Below are positions 27,152 to 35,828 of a DNA stretch of 64,000 nt, in pieces. The stretch is from the NCBI RefSeq assembly GCF_001921865.1, contig NZ_MSCT01000006.1, positions 62,001-126,000 on the forward strand. Reading direction: 5' to 3'. The DNA is from Pseudomonas chlororaphis. Its GTDB lineage: Bacteria > Pseudomonadota > Gammaproteobacteria > Pseudomonadales > Pseudomonadaceae. The notes below the pieces were generated by a model, which worked only from the letters and a program-made list of their open reading frames with translations, searched no databases and was not told the origin of the DNA. The position numbers and the translations under genes are program-made. Each line of letters opens with the position of its first letter. Position 1 is the stretch's first letter.

Positions 27152-27880
27152 ATGATGAGTCTTCTTTCGCGAGCCGCCTTGCCGGTTCTACTGCTCGGCA
27201 GCCTGCTCACAGGCTGCGCTACTCACAGCGATGGCACCGCCCCCCTCAACCAGCGTACGTGGCCCGTCTGCAGCCTGCTCGGCGGCTTGGTGGGCGGCGG
27301 CCTGGGAGCCATCGAAAGCGGCGGCTGGGCCGCGGGTGGCGCCGCGCTCGGTCTGGTGACCGGCGGCTTGATCTGCTACGCCCAGGACGGCGACGAGGAC
27401 AAGGACGGCGTGTTCGACCGCCGCGACCGTTGCCCGGATACCCCGGCCAATACCCCTGTCGACAATCGTGGTTGTCCGCTGCCGCAATACCCGGCCGCGA
27501 CGCCGCCGGCCGCCGAGCCGGCAGCGCAATCTGAAGTGATTACCCTCAGCGATCAGGGCAATGTGCTGTTTGCCTTCAATTCGGCGGAGCTGACCACCGA
27601 AGCCCATTACCAGTTGCAGGCGTTGTTGCCCAAGCTGCAGAGCGCCGATGTCGTGGCGATCAAGGTCGTCGGCCATACCGACAGCAAGGGGTCGGACGAG
27701 TACAACCAGAGACTGTCCGAGCGCCGTGCCAGCAGCGTTGCGGCATTCCTCCTGAGCCAGGGCCTGGCGCCCGGCAAGCTGACCAGCCAGGGCAAGGGCG
27801 AAAGCGAGCCGGTTGCCGATAACGCCACCGAGGAAGGGCGGGCCCAGAACCGCCGGGTGGAGCTGCACATCCAGCGTTGA
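27152..27880 (+). CDS. OmpA-family lipoprotein with TSP3-like repeat (second of the pair)
   Basis: This 242-residue paralogue of the preceding gene has the same order of parts: lipobox LLTGC (Cys22), glycine zipper (LLGGLVGGGLGAIESGGWAAGGAALGLVTGG), calcium-type loop DGDEDKDGVFDRRDRCPDTP and an OmpA domain with TDSKGSDEYNQRLSERRASSV. A Pro/Ala-rich linker (YPAATPPAAEPAA) separates loop and OmpA domain, a difference from the first copy. Two adjacent ATG codons (27152 and 27155) are possible; AGGAG lies five and eight bases before them, so 27155 is spaced better. A role in envelope anchoring is inferred from the family. Confidence 0.88.
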   Translation: MMSLLSRAALPVLLLGSLLTGCATHSDGTAPLNQRTWPVCSLLGGLVGGGLGAIESGGWAAGGAALGLVTGGLICYAQDGDEDKDGVFDRRDRCPDTPANTPVDNRGCPLPQYPAATPPAAEPAAQSEVITLSDQGNVLFAFNSAELTTEAHYQLQALLPKLQSADVVAIKVVGHTDSKGSDEYNQRLSERRASSVAAFLLSQGLAPGKLTSQGKGESEPVADNATEEGRAQNRRVELHIQR

Positions 27881-28015
27881 TCGACCGACGCCGGGGCGGC
27901 GGCCTTTGTCGCGCCGGCGGTTTGCCTGGGGCGGAGAATTTTCTCCGCCCTCTGGTTTATCCCTCGCGGAAGTGGTTACTGTGCGCGCAAAGAAAAACTC
28001 GCAAAGGGGGCGCAT

Positions 28016-28294
28016 ATGAAGGTGTTGTGGGGGCTGGGCAAGGCGTTGACGCTGTTGTTCTGGTTGCTGGTGCTGACCAATCTGGTCAACCCGCTGGTCA
28101 ATCCGATCCATCTGCTGGTCAATCTGGCGGGCAGCCTGTTGTTGCTGACCCACCTGATGGAACTGTTGCTGTTCAACGCCAGCCTCAAGGGGCGTGCCCA
28201 CCCTTGGCGCGACCGGTTGCAGATCCTGCTGACCGGCATGTTCCACCTCCAAACCTTCAAGGCGGCAAAGCCTGTGGAGGTTAGCCATGCGTAA
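28016..28294 (+). CDS. DUF1145 (YhhL-family) membrane protein
   Basis: This 92-residue protein has two hydrophobic segments (GKALTLLFWLLVLTNLVNPL and IHLLVNLAGSLLLLTHLMELLLF) and a basic C-terminal region, the layout of DUF1145 proteins. No function is established. AAGGGGG precedes the ATG. Its 3' end overlaps the following collagen-like gene by eight bases, which implies translational coupling of the two. Confidence 0.82.
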   Translation: MKVLWGLGKALTLLFWLLVLTNLVNPLVNPIHLLVNLAGSLLLLTHLMELLLFNASLKGRAHPWRDRLQILLTGMFHLQTFKAAKPVEVSHA

Positions 28295-29045
28295 GCTCTG
28301 CCTGCTCGCAGCACTGTGCAGCCCTCTGGCCCAGGCCCAGGTGGTGACGGTCGAGACCAATTCGCTGATGCGCCTGCCCAACACCACCAGCAGCTTGCAA
28401 CTGGAGCGTCTGGAAGTGGCGGACTACGGCACGTTGCTGATTCCGTCGACTATCACCGAGGTCAAGGTCGGTGAGTTGCGTCTGGGGCGCGAAGCGCGGA
28501 TCGCCATCGTTCCGGGCGAACAAGGCCTGCAACTGAACGTCGAGCATGCCGATCTGGATGCCGGCAGCCAGATCACTTCCCGCGGGGCTCCCGGGACCTA
28601 CCAGAAACCCGCCAAGCCCGGGCGCAACCTGACGTTGCGCATCGTTTCGCTGCAGGCCGCGGAGCTCTCGGTGGATGCTCGCGGCGGCACCGGTGCGCCG
28701 GGGTATGTCGGCCTCGATGGCGCCAACGGCGAGGAGCCGGGCTGCACCTGGGGCCAGGCCGGGCGCGGCGCCGATGGCGATAACGGCGGCGACGGCCAGC
28801 CGGGAGCGGCGGGCGCCCAGGTGCGGGTGGAGCTGCCGCGCGATTACCCGGCAGAGCAGATCAAGGTCTGGGTCGACGGCGGTGCCGGCGGCCTGGCCGG
28901 TGCCGCTGGCAAACCCGGTGCCGGGGGCAAGTCCAAGGGCTGTTTCGTCTATCGGGCCGACGGCGGCAAGAGCGGCCGTCCTGGCGCCGAAGGCCAGCCA
29001 GGGCCGGTAGGGCCGGCAGGCTCGGTGACGGTGCAGCGCCTTTAA
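28287..29045 (+). CDS. Exported collagen-like (Gly-X-Y) protein
   Basis: This 252-residue protein has a signal peptide (MRKLCLLAALCSPLAQA, cleavage before QVVTVE). Residues ~18-130 form a beta-rich domain (SSLQLERLEVADYGTLLIPSTITEV). The C-terminal half is glycine-rich with interrupted Gly-X-Y runs such as GAPGYVGLDGANGEEPG, GAAGKPGAGGKSKG and GRPGAEGQPGPVGPAG, close to bacterial collagen-like repeats. Two Cys (CTWGQ and CFVYR) bracket part of the run and may cross-link it. It overlaps the DUF1145 gene. The role is unknown; a periplasmic or surface location is inferred from the signal peptide. Confidence 0.78.
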   Translation: MRKLCLLAALCSPLAQAQVVTVETNSLMRLPNTTSSLQLERLEVADYGTLLIPSTITEVKVGELRLGREARIAIVPGEQGLQLNVEHADLDAGSQITSRGAPGTYQKPAKPGRNLTLRIVSLQAAELSVDARGGTGAPGYVGLDGANGEEPGCTWGQAGRGADGDNGGDGQPGAAGAQVRVELPRDYPAEQIKVWVDGGAGGLAGAAGKPGAGGKSKGCFVYRADGGKSGRPGAEGQPGPVGPAGSVTVQRL

Positions 29046-29048
29046 AAT

Positions 29049-29112
29049 GATTGCGAGCAAGCTCGCTCCTACAGATTGCACGATCCCTGTAGGAGCGAGC
29101 TTGCTCGTGATG
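29049..29112. repeat. REP pair
   Basis: GATTGCGAGCAAGCTCGCTC and inverse GAGCGAGCTTGCTCGTGATG are separated by only about 12 bases. It lies between convergent genes and overlaps no coding sequence. Confidence 0.88.
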
Positions 29113-29114
29113 CT

Positions 29115-29576
29115 TCATATCGGCCTGGCCGCCGCCACGGCGACTACCAGTAGGCCAATGATCAGATTGATCCCTACCAGTTTCCGAATATTGCCCAGGG
29201 CCGTTGCCCCCGCCGGCCAGTCCTCGGCTGCCACCGCCTGGCGCAGCTCCGGCAGTTGCAGCGACTGAATCCGGATAAACAGCGCGGTCATCACCACGTA
29301 CAGGCCCATCATCGCCTGCACATACCGCGGTGCGGTCTCGAACCCGCTGAAGCGCAGGTGGAGCAGGCCGACGCCGCTGACCGGCAACAGCAGCACCGCC
29401 GCCCAGACCCAGACGAAAAAGCGCGGAAACACCTCGCTCCACAGCTTCAGGCGTGCCGGCCCCTCGAGGGCCGCCACCGCCGCCGGACGCAGCACCATCC
29501 AGGCGAAAAACATGCCGCCGACCCAGACCAGGGCGGCCAGGACATGCAGGGCGTAAACAAGGGCGAAGGGGGTCAT
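29115..29576 (-). CDS. CopD-family membrane protein
   Basis: This 153-residue inner-membrane protein has four hydrophobic segments. The first helix has HVLAALVWVGGMFFAWMVL, the His/Trp pattern of the CopD/HemJ-like superfamily, and later helices include FVWVWAAVLLLPVSGVGLLHL and NLIIGLLVVAVAAA. Copper transport has been proposed for CopD in other bacteria, but this short stand-alone form lacks a partner CopC gene nearby, so the substrate is open. It is divergent from dinG with 98 bases between. Confidence 0.82.
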   Translation of the reverse strand: MTPFALVYALHVLAALVWVGGMFFAWMVLRPAAVAALEGPARLKLWSEVFPRFFVWVWAAVLLLPVSGVGLLHLRFSGFETAPRYVQAMMGLYVVMTALFIRIQSLQLPELRQAVAAEDWPAGATALGNIRKLVGINLIIGLLVVAVAAARPI

Positions 29577-29674
29577 TCGGGTACTCCGTTCTGCGCGGGA
29601 TGAATTAGCGGGGTATGATAGCGGCCGATCCGAACCACTGAAAATTTATCCAGCGTTTCTCGCGCCCGAAGAAC

Positions 29675-31819
29675 ATGATCAGCAACGAACTCAAAACCAC
29701 GATCCAGGGCGCCTATTCGCGTTTTCTCGAAGCCAAGAGCCTGAAACCGCGTTACGGCCAGCGCCTGATGATCGCCGAAGTGGCCAAGGTCCTGGGTGAT
29801 ATCGACACCGACGACGAGGGCCGGCGTTCCGGCGACCCGGCCGTGGTGGCCGTGGAAGCCGGCACCGGTACCGGCAAGACCGTGGCCTACAGCCTGGCCG
29901 CGATCCCGACCGCCAAGGCCGCCGGCAAGCGCCTGGTGATCGCCACCGCCACCGTCGCCCTGCAAGAGCAGATCGTCTACAAGGACCTGCCCGACCTGAT
30001 GCGCAACAGCGGGTTGAACTTCAGTTTCTCCCTGGCCAAGGGCCGGGGCCGCTACATGTGCCTGTCCAAGCTCGACATGCTGCTGCAGGAAGGCCATGCG
30101 CAAACCGCCACCGCCCAGCTGTTCGAGGAAGAAGGCTTCAAGATCGAGGTCGACGAGGCCAGCCAGAAGCTCTTCACCAGCATGATCGAGAAGCTCGCCG
30201 GCAATAAATGGGACGGCGATCGCGACAGCTGGCCCACCGCCCTGGAAGACGCCGACTGGGCGCGCCTGACCACCGACCACAGCCAGTGCACCAACCGCCA
30301 TTGCCCGAACTTCGGCCAGTGTGCCTTCTACAAGGCCCGCGAAGGCATGGGCAAGGTCGATGTGATCGTCACCAACCACGACATGGTCCTGGCCGACCTG
30401 GCCCTGGGCGGCGGCGCCGTATTGCCCGATCCGCGCGACACCCTGTACGTGTTCGACGAAGGCCACCACCTGCCGGACAAGGCCATCGGCCACTTCGCCC
30501 ACTACACGCGCCTGCGCTCCACCGCCGACTGGCTGGAGCAGACCGCCAAGAACCTCACCAAATTGCTGGCCCAGCACCCGCTGCCGGGCGACCTGGGCAA
30601 GTTGATCGAACAAGTGCCGGAACTGGCGCGGGAGATCAAGACCCAGCAGCAGTTTATGTTCAGCGCTTGCGAGCAGATCGCCGATTTCAAGACCGGCGAA
30701 GACATGGAAGGCCGCGAGCGGCCGCGCCATCGTTTCGTCGGCGGGCTGATCCCCGACCACGTGCGGGAAATGGGCATCGAACTGAAGAAAGGCTTCTCGC
30801 GCCTGACCGACCTGTTCACCCGCCTGACCGAGCTGCTCAAGGAAGGCATGGACGGCGAGGTCAACATTGGCATCGCCAGCAACCAGGCCGAGGAGTGGTA
30901 CCCATTGTTCGGCAGCCTGCTGTCCCGCGCCTCGGGCAACTGGGAGCTGTGGACCGCCTTCACCGTTGAAGACCCGGAAGACAACCCACCGATGGCGCGC
31001 TGGCTGACCCTGGCGGAAAGCGGTTCGCTGTTCGACATCGAGGTCAACGCCAGCCCGATCCTCGCCGCGGAAATGCTCCGGCGCAATCTGTGGAACGTGG
31101 CCTATGGCGCGCTGGTGACCTCGGCCACTCTGACCGCCCTGGGCACTTTCGACCGCTTCCGCATGCGCGCCGGGCTGCCGAAAAAAGCCGTGACGGCAGT
31201 CGTGCCCAGTCCGTTCCACCACGCCGATGCCGGGGTGCTGCGGGTTCCCGACCTGCGTGCCGACCCCCGGGATGCGCCGGCCCACACCGCGGCGATCATC
31301 CGTGATCTGCCGGAACTGGTGGAAGGCTCGCGGGGCACCCTGGTGCTGTTCTCGTCGCGCAAGCAGATGCAGGACGTGTTCGATGGCCTCGACCGCGACT
31401 GGCGCCGCCAAGTGTTTATCCAGGGCAACCTGTCGAAGCAGGAAACCCTGAACAAGCACAAGGCCCGGGTCGACGGTGGCGATTCCAGCGTGCTGTTCGG
31501 CCTGGCCAGCTTCGCCGAGGGCGTGGACCTGCCCGGCGCCTACTGTGAGCACGTGGTGATCGCCAAGATCCCGTTCTCGGTGCCGGACGACCCGGTGGAG
31601 GCGGCGCTGGCCGAGTGGATCGAAGCCCGGGGCGGCAATCCGTTCATGGAGATCTCGGTGCCGGACGCCTCGCTCAAGCTGGTCCAGGCCTGTGGCCGCC
31701 TGCTGCGGACCGAACAGGACCGCGGCACCATCACGCTGCTGGACCGGCGCCTGGTTACCCAGCGTTATGGCAAGGCGATCCTCAATGCCTTGCCGCCGTT
31801 CCGTCGGGAAATTTCCTGA
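29675..31819 (+). CDS. dinG: ATP-dependent DNA helicase DinG
   Basis: This 714-residue XPD-like superfamily 2 helicase unwinds DNA 5' to 3', including D-loops and R-loops. Walker A is AGTGTGKT (62-69). Four cysteines of the 4Fe-4S cluster are present: Cys129, Cys205, Cys210 and Cys216 (CTNRHCPNFGQC). Walker B is DEGH (261-264), as in other DinG. The C-terminal motor ends with the VQACGRLLRTEQDRGTITLLDRR motif VI arginine region. Length equals E. coli DinG (716). I saw no LexA box in the 98 bases upstream, unlike E. coli, so SOS control is not supported here. Confidence 0.95.
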   Translation: MISNELKTTIQGAYSRFLEAKSLKPRYGQRLMIAEVAKVLGDIDTDDEGRRSGDPAVVAVEAGTGTGKTVAYSLAAIPTAKAAGKRLVIATATVALQEQIVYKDLPDLMRNSGLNFSFSLAKGRGRYMCLSKLDMLLQEGHAQTATAQLFEEEGFKIEVDEASQKLFTSMIEKLAGNKWDGDRDSWPTALEDADWARLTTDHSQCTNRHCPNFGQCAFYKAREGMGKVDVIVTNHDMVLADLALGGGAVLPDPRDTLYVFDEGHHLPDKAIGHFAHYTRLRSTADWLEQTAKNLTKLLAQHPLPGDLGKLIEQVPELAREIKTQQQFMFSACEQIADFKTGEDMEGRERPRHRFVGGLIPDHVREMGIELKKGFSRLTDLFTRLTELLKEGMDGEVNIGIASNQAEEWYPLFGSLLSRASGNWELWTAFTVEDPEDNPPMARWLTLAESGSLFDIEVNASPILAAEMLRRNLWNVAYGALVTSATLTALGTFDRFRMRAGLPKKAVTAVVPSPFHHADAGVLRVPDLRADPRDAPAHTAAIIRDLPELVEGSRGTLVLFSSRKQMQDVFDGLDRDWRRQVFIQGNLSKQETLNKHKARVDGGDSSVLFGLASFAEGVDLPGAYCEHVVIAKIPFSVPDDPVEAALAEWIEARGGNPFMEISVPDASLKLVQACGRLLRTEQDRGTITLLDRRLVTQRYGKAILNALPPFRREIS

Positions 31820-31912
31820 GCGCGGCGGGTATCTCGCCCGGCCGCGCTGCCCACTTCATGCCCGCGATTGCACACAGGCCGCTCGTCGGTCGTTAAGGAG
31901 CACCAGGTTCAT

Positions 31913-34333
31913 ATGATTCGCCGTTCGTTACCCGCTGTCTTTGCTCTGTTGTTCGCCACGCCGCTGCTTGCCGCGCCGGGGCAAACGACGCTGTTCAACT
32001 TTGTCCGGCCTGCCGATGTGGTGCAGGTGGCGACACAGGATGCCAGCCTGCCGCAATCCAATGCGGAGCAGACAGCCGAAGGCGAAGTACTGCGCCGGGT
32101 GACGTTCAACCCGGTGGCCCGGCCAAGCCTGCGCCTGACCCCGCAGACCGGCGCCTGGGACTGGTCGCAATCCGGGGTCATGAGCCTGCGCGTCCAAAGC
32201 GCGATGGATTGGGCCCTGACCCTCTACGTGACGATCCAGAGCAACGACGGCAAGACCCTGGTCAGTCGTGTCGACCTGCCGGCCGGCCCGGCGCAGACCC
32301 TGCTGGTGCCGCTGGTCGCCAGTTCGCCCTTGAGCCAGGGCATGAGGGCCGGCCCGCCGATGCCGATGACATTCGAGGGCCAGCGCGTACTGCTGGCCAG
32401 CAGCGACGGCGAACTGGATCGCAGCCAGGTGGTTTCGGTGACGGTGTCGATGGATCAGCCGAACGTCGCGCAGAGCATCCTGCTCGAACGTTTTGGCGTG
32501 CAGGACGGCGAGGCAGCGCTCAAGGCGGCCTATGGCGGGCTGGTGGATGCCTATGGCCAGTCGACCCGGGCCAAGTGGCCGGAGAAGATCGCCAGCGACG
32601 AGCAACTCAAGGCCGCGGCGGCCAAGGAACAACAACAATTGAGTGCCTGGCTGGCCGAACGCCAGCGCTCCTCGCTGGACACGTTCGGCGGTTGGAACAA
32701 GGGGCCGACCTTCAAGGCCAGCGGCTTCTTCCGCACCGAGAAGCGCGATGGCCGCTGGTACCTGGTGACGCCGCAGGGGCATCCGTTCTATTCCCTGGGG
32801 GTCAACGCGGTCGCGGCGGACAACAGCCAGACCTACGTCGCCGGGCGCGAATGGATGTTCGCTGCGCTGCCCGAGGCCGGCGAGCCCCTGGCCGGTTATT
32901 ACGGCGAGGGCGACAACCGAGGTGGCAACGGCGCCGACCGGGGCCGCGCCTACAATGCCGGCCGCTGGTACGACTTCTATGGCGCCAACCTGCAGCGTAC
33001 CTACGGCGTCCCTTGCGCGTCGGCTGGCGAAACCAAGGCTGCCGTGACGGATGCCGCACCGGTCGAGGCCCATGACGCCACAGCCGGGCAGGGCGCCGAG
33101 CCGCCATCCGGAACGTGTCCCGCCGCGGCGCTGGACGCCAAGCGCTGGGCCAGCCATACCCTGGATCGCCTGCAGGCCTGGGGCTTCAACACCATCGGTA
33201 ACTGGAGCGCGCCGGCCCTGGGCCTGAACGACCGGGTGCCGTACACCCTGCCGTTGTCGATCGTCGGCGACTACGCCAGCATCAGCACCGGCACCGACTG
33301 GTGGGGCGGCATGCCCGATCCGTTCGACCCGCGCTTTGCCATGGCCACCGAACGCGCCGTGGCCATCGCCGCCCGCGACCACCGCGACGATCCTTGGCTG
33401 ATTGGCTACTTCGCCGACAACGAACTGGCCTGGGCCGGCCCCGGCGACGACCCCAAGGCGCGTTATGCCCTGGCCTACGGCACGCTGCGCATGACCACCG
33501 ATGTGCCGGCCAAACGGGCGTTCCTCAAGCAATTGCGCGACAAGTACCGCAACCAGGAAGGTTTGTCGAAGGCTTGGGGCATCGACCTGACCGCCTGGGA
33601 ACTGATGGAAGACCCGGGCTTCGAGCCGCCGCTGCCCAGCCCGGAGCACCCGGAGATCGAGGCCGACTTCAAATACTTCCAGAAGGTGTTTGCCGACACG
33701 TACTTCAAGACCATTTCCGACTCGCTGAAGTGGCATGCGCCGAACCACCTGCTGCTGGGGGGGCGCTTCGCCATCAGCACCCCCGAGGCCGTGGCCTCCT
33801 GCGCCCAGTATTGCGATGTCTTGAGTTTCAACCTGTACACCCTCAAGCCCCAGGACGGTTACGACTTCGCTCGGTTGAAGGTGCTGGACAAGCCGGTGCT
33901 GATCACCGAGTTCAACTTCGGCTCCAGGGATCGCGGACCGTTCTGGGGCGGCGTGACCGAGCTGGCGCGGGAAGAGGACCGTGGCCCGGCCTATGCCCAG
34001 TTCCTCAAGCAGGCGTTGAACGAACCCACGATCGTCGGCGTGCACTGGTTCCAGTACCTCGATCAACCGGTTACCGGACGCCTGCTGGACGGTGAAAACG
34101 GCCATTTCGGCCTAGTGGGCATCACCGACGTGCCGTTCCAGGGCTTTGTCGACAGCGTGCGCAAGAGCAACCTGCAGGCCCTGGACCAGTTGGGCAAGGA
34201 GGCGGACAAGGCCAAGGCGCAGGCCGACAAGGCCGCGGCTCATGCCGCCGACGGTGGCAAGCCGGGTCGTGATGGCAAAGGCGTGGGGCAGGACCGCGCT
34301 CATGCGGGTGGACATTCGGGGAATGGCCATTAA
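31913..34333 (+). CDS. Secreted agarase-like glycoside hydrolase (clan GH-A)
   Basis: This is an 806-residue protein with signal peptide MIRRSLPAVFALLFATPLLA. Residues ~20-240 look like a carbohydrate-binding beta-sandwich. From ~275 onwards there is a TIM-barrel glycosidase: DGRWYLVTPQGHPFYSLGVNAV, GFNTIGNWSAPAL, then GYFADNELAW with predicted acid/base Glu504, and VLITEFNFGSRD with predicted nucleophile Glu666. This resembles the beta-agarase GH50-like enzymes. A low-complexity charged tail (LGKEADKAKAQADKAAAHA..., Gly/His-rich end) follows. Start 31913 has AAGGAG 12 bases upstream. Pseudomonads do not normally grow on agar, so the true substrate is unknown. Confidence 0.75.
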   Translation: MIRRSLPAVFALLFATPLLAAPGQTTLFNFVRPADVVQVATQDASLPQSNAEQTAEGEVLRRVTFNPVARPSLRLTPQTGAWDWSQSGVMSLRVQSAMDWALTLYVTIQSNDGKTLVSRVDLPAGPAQTLLVPLVASSPLSQGMRAGPPMPMTFEGQRVLLASSDGELDRSQVVSVTVSMDQPNVAQSILLERFGVQDGEAALKAAYGGLVDAYGQSTRAKWPEKIASDEQLKAAAAKEQQQLSAWLAERQRSSLDTFGGWNKGPTFKASGFFRTEKRDGRWYLVTPQGHPFYSLGVNAVAADNSQTYVAGREWMFAALPEAGEPLAGYYGEGDNRGGNGADRGRAYNAGRWYDFYGANLQRTYGVPCASAGETKAAVTDAAPVEAHDATAGQGAEPPSGTCPAAALDAKRWASHTLDRLQAWGFNTIGNWSAPALGLNDRVPYTLPLSIVGDYASISTGTDWWGGMPDPFDPRFAMATERAVAIAARDHRDDPWLIGYFADNELAWAGPGDDPKARYALAYGTLRMTTDVPAKRAFLKQLRDKYRNQEGLSKAWGIDLTAWELMEDPGFEPPLPSPEHPEIEADFKYFQKVFADTYFKTISDSLKWHAPNHLLLGGRFAISTPEAVASCAQYCDVLSFNLYTLKPQDGYDFARLKVLDKPVLITEFNFGSRDRGPFWGGVTELAREEDRGPAYAQFLKQALNEPTIVGVHWFQYLDQPVTGRLLDGENGHFGLVGITDVPFQGFVDSVRKSNLQALDQLGKEADKAKAQADKAAAHAADGGKPGRDGKGVGQDRAHAGGHSGNGH

Positions 34334-34359
34334 TCGCTGAACCAGGCCTTTATCGTGCC

Positions 34360-34407
34360 GCGGGCCGGTCCGCTTCTACACTCAGGGATAGAAGCTGGCC
34401 GGCCCGC
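34360..34407. other. Large imperfect hairpin after the agarase-like gene
   Basis: GCGGGCC...CTTCTA and TAGAAG...GGCCCGC can pair around an ACTCAGGGA-type loop. No T-tract follows, so it may be a REP-like or mRNA-stabilising structure. The rest of 34334-34541 holds no supported gene. Confidence 0.5.
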
Positions 34408-34541
34408 GCTGCGTTCAACGCCCGCCGATTTCTGAACAATTCTCCCGGCGTACCCTCGTCGGGCTCGCTTCTGTTCCCAAAACCCGCAAGGGCTGGAACA
34501 ATGCGCACCACTTTGTAGAGCATGGTCTGGGGGAGTCACGG

Positions 34542-35687
34542 GTGCAGATTCAGGGTCATTACGAGCTTAAGTTCGAGGCGGTGCGCGAAGCTTTCGCGGC
34601 ACTCTTCGAGGATCCCCAGGAGCGCGGCGCAGCGCTGTGCATCCGGGTTGGCGGGGAAACCGTGATCGACCTCTGGGCCGGTACCGCCGACAAGGACGGT
34701 AATCAAGCCTGGCACAGCGACACCATTGCCAACCTGTTTTCCTGCACCAAGACCTTCACCGCGGTCACGGCCTTGCAACTGGTGGCCGAAGGCAAATTGC
34801 AGTTGGATGCGCCGGTGGCCAGGTATTGGCCGGAGTTCGCCGCGGCCGGCAAGGACGCGGTCACCCTGCGCCAACTGCTGTGCCACCAGGCCGGCCTGCC
34901 GGCCCTGCGCGAGTTGCTGGCGCCGGAAGCCCTCTACGACTGGCAAATCATGGTCGATGCCCTGGCGGCGGAAGCTCCGTGGTGGACGCCGGGCGAAGGC
35001 CATGGCTATGCCGCCATTACTTACGGTTGGCTGGTCGGCGAGTTGCTGCGTCGGGCCGACGGCCGTGGCCCTGGCGAGTCCATCGTGGCGCGGGTCGCCC
35101 GGCCGCTGGGGCTGGACTTCCATGTTGGCCTCGCCGACGAGGAATTCCACCGTGTGGCGCATATCGCCCGGGGCAAGGGCAATGTCGGCGATGCCGCCGC
35201 GCAGCGCCTGCTGCAAGTGACCATGCGCGAACCCACGGCCATGACCACCCGCGCGTTCACCAACCCGCCGTCGATCATGACCAGCACCAACAAGCCGGAA
35301 TGGCGGCGCATGCAACAGCCAGCGGCCAATGGCCATGGCAATGCGCGCAGCCTGGCCGGGTTCTACAGCGGCCTGCTCGATGGCAGCCTGCTGGAAGCGG
35401 ACATGCTGGAAGAGTTGACTCGCGAGCACAGCGTCGGCATGGACAAGACCCTGCTGACCCAGACTCGTTTCGGCCTGGGCTGCATGCTTGACCAGCCGCA
35501 AGTGGCCAACGCCACCTTCGGTCTTGGCGCCCGGGCGTTTGGGCATCCGGGGGCGGGCGGTTCCATCGGTTTTGCCGACCCTGAGTACGACGTGGCCTTC
35601 GGTTTCGTTACCAATACTCTGGGGCCTTATGTATTGATGGATCCGCGGGCGCAGAAGTTAGTGAGGGTTTTGTCGGATTGTCTGTAA
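34542..35687 (+). CDS. Beta-lactamase-fold serine hydrolase (family VIII esterase type)
   Basis: This 381-residue protein belongs to the class C beta-lactamase/EstB superfamily. The catalytic SxxK is Ser67-Cys-Thr-Lys70 in NLFSCTKTFTAV, with the second-motif Tyr likely in HGYAAITYGWLVGELLR. The C-terminal motif region is GHPGAGGSIGFADPEYDVAFGFVTN. No signal peptide is visible, so it is cytosolic, which favours an esterase or peptidase role over antibiotic resistance. The start codon is GTG at 34542, with GGGGGAG nine bases upstream. It is separated from the OmpA gene by 141 bases. Confidence 0.87.
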   Translation: MQIQGHYELKFEAVREAFAALFEDPQERGAALCIRVGGETVIDLWAGTADKDGNQAWHSDTIANLFSCTKTFTAVTALQLVAEGKLQLDAPVARYWPEFAAAGKDAVTLRQLLCHQAGLPALRELLAPEALYDWQIMVDALAAEAPWWTPGEGHGYAAITYGWLVGELLRRADGRGPGESIVARVARPLGLDFHVGLADEEFHRVAHIARGKGNVGDAAAQRLLQVTMREPTAMTTRAFTNPPSIMTSTNKPEWRRMQQPAANGHGNARSLAGFYSGLLDGSLLEADMLEELTREHSVGMDKTLLTQTRFGLGCMLDQPQVANATFGLGARAFGHPGAGGSIGFADPEYDVAFGFVTNTLGPYVLMDPRAQKLVRVLSDCL

Positions 35688-35828
35688 AAAGGTTGCTGTT
35701 AAGAACTTTTTTGCTTAAACATGTTTGAAAAGCTGCAGGCAGGAACCCTGTGGCTTTTATACTTTCCAAGCGTCTGTTTGTACGGTTCTCAGAGACCGTA
35801 ATTATTTATCTCATTTTGTGGATATCCC

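Noticed and set aside
29573..31552. 659-codon open frame antisense to dinG
   Set aside because: Shadow frame; dinG has intact helicase motifs and four Fe-S cysteines.
31928..34105. 725-codon open frame antisense to the agarase-like gene
   Set aside because: Composition is of shadow type, with no recognisable motif.
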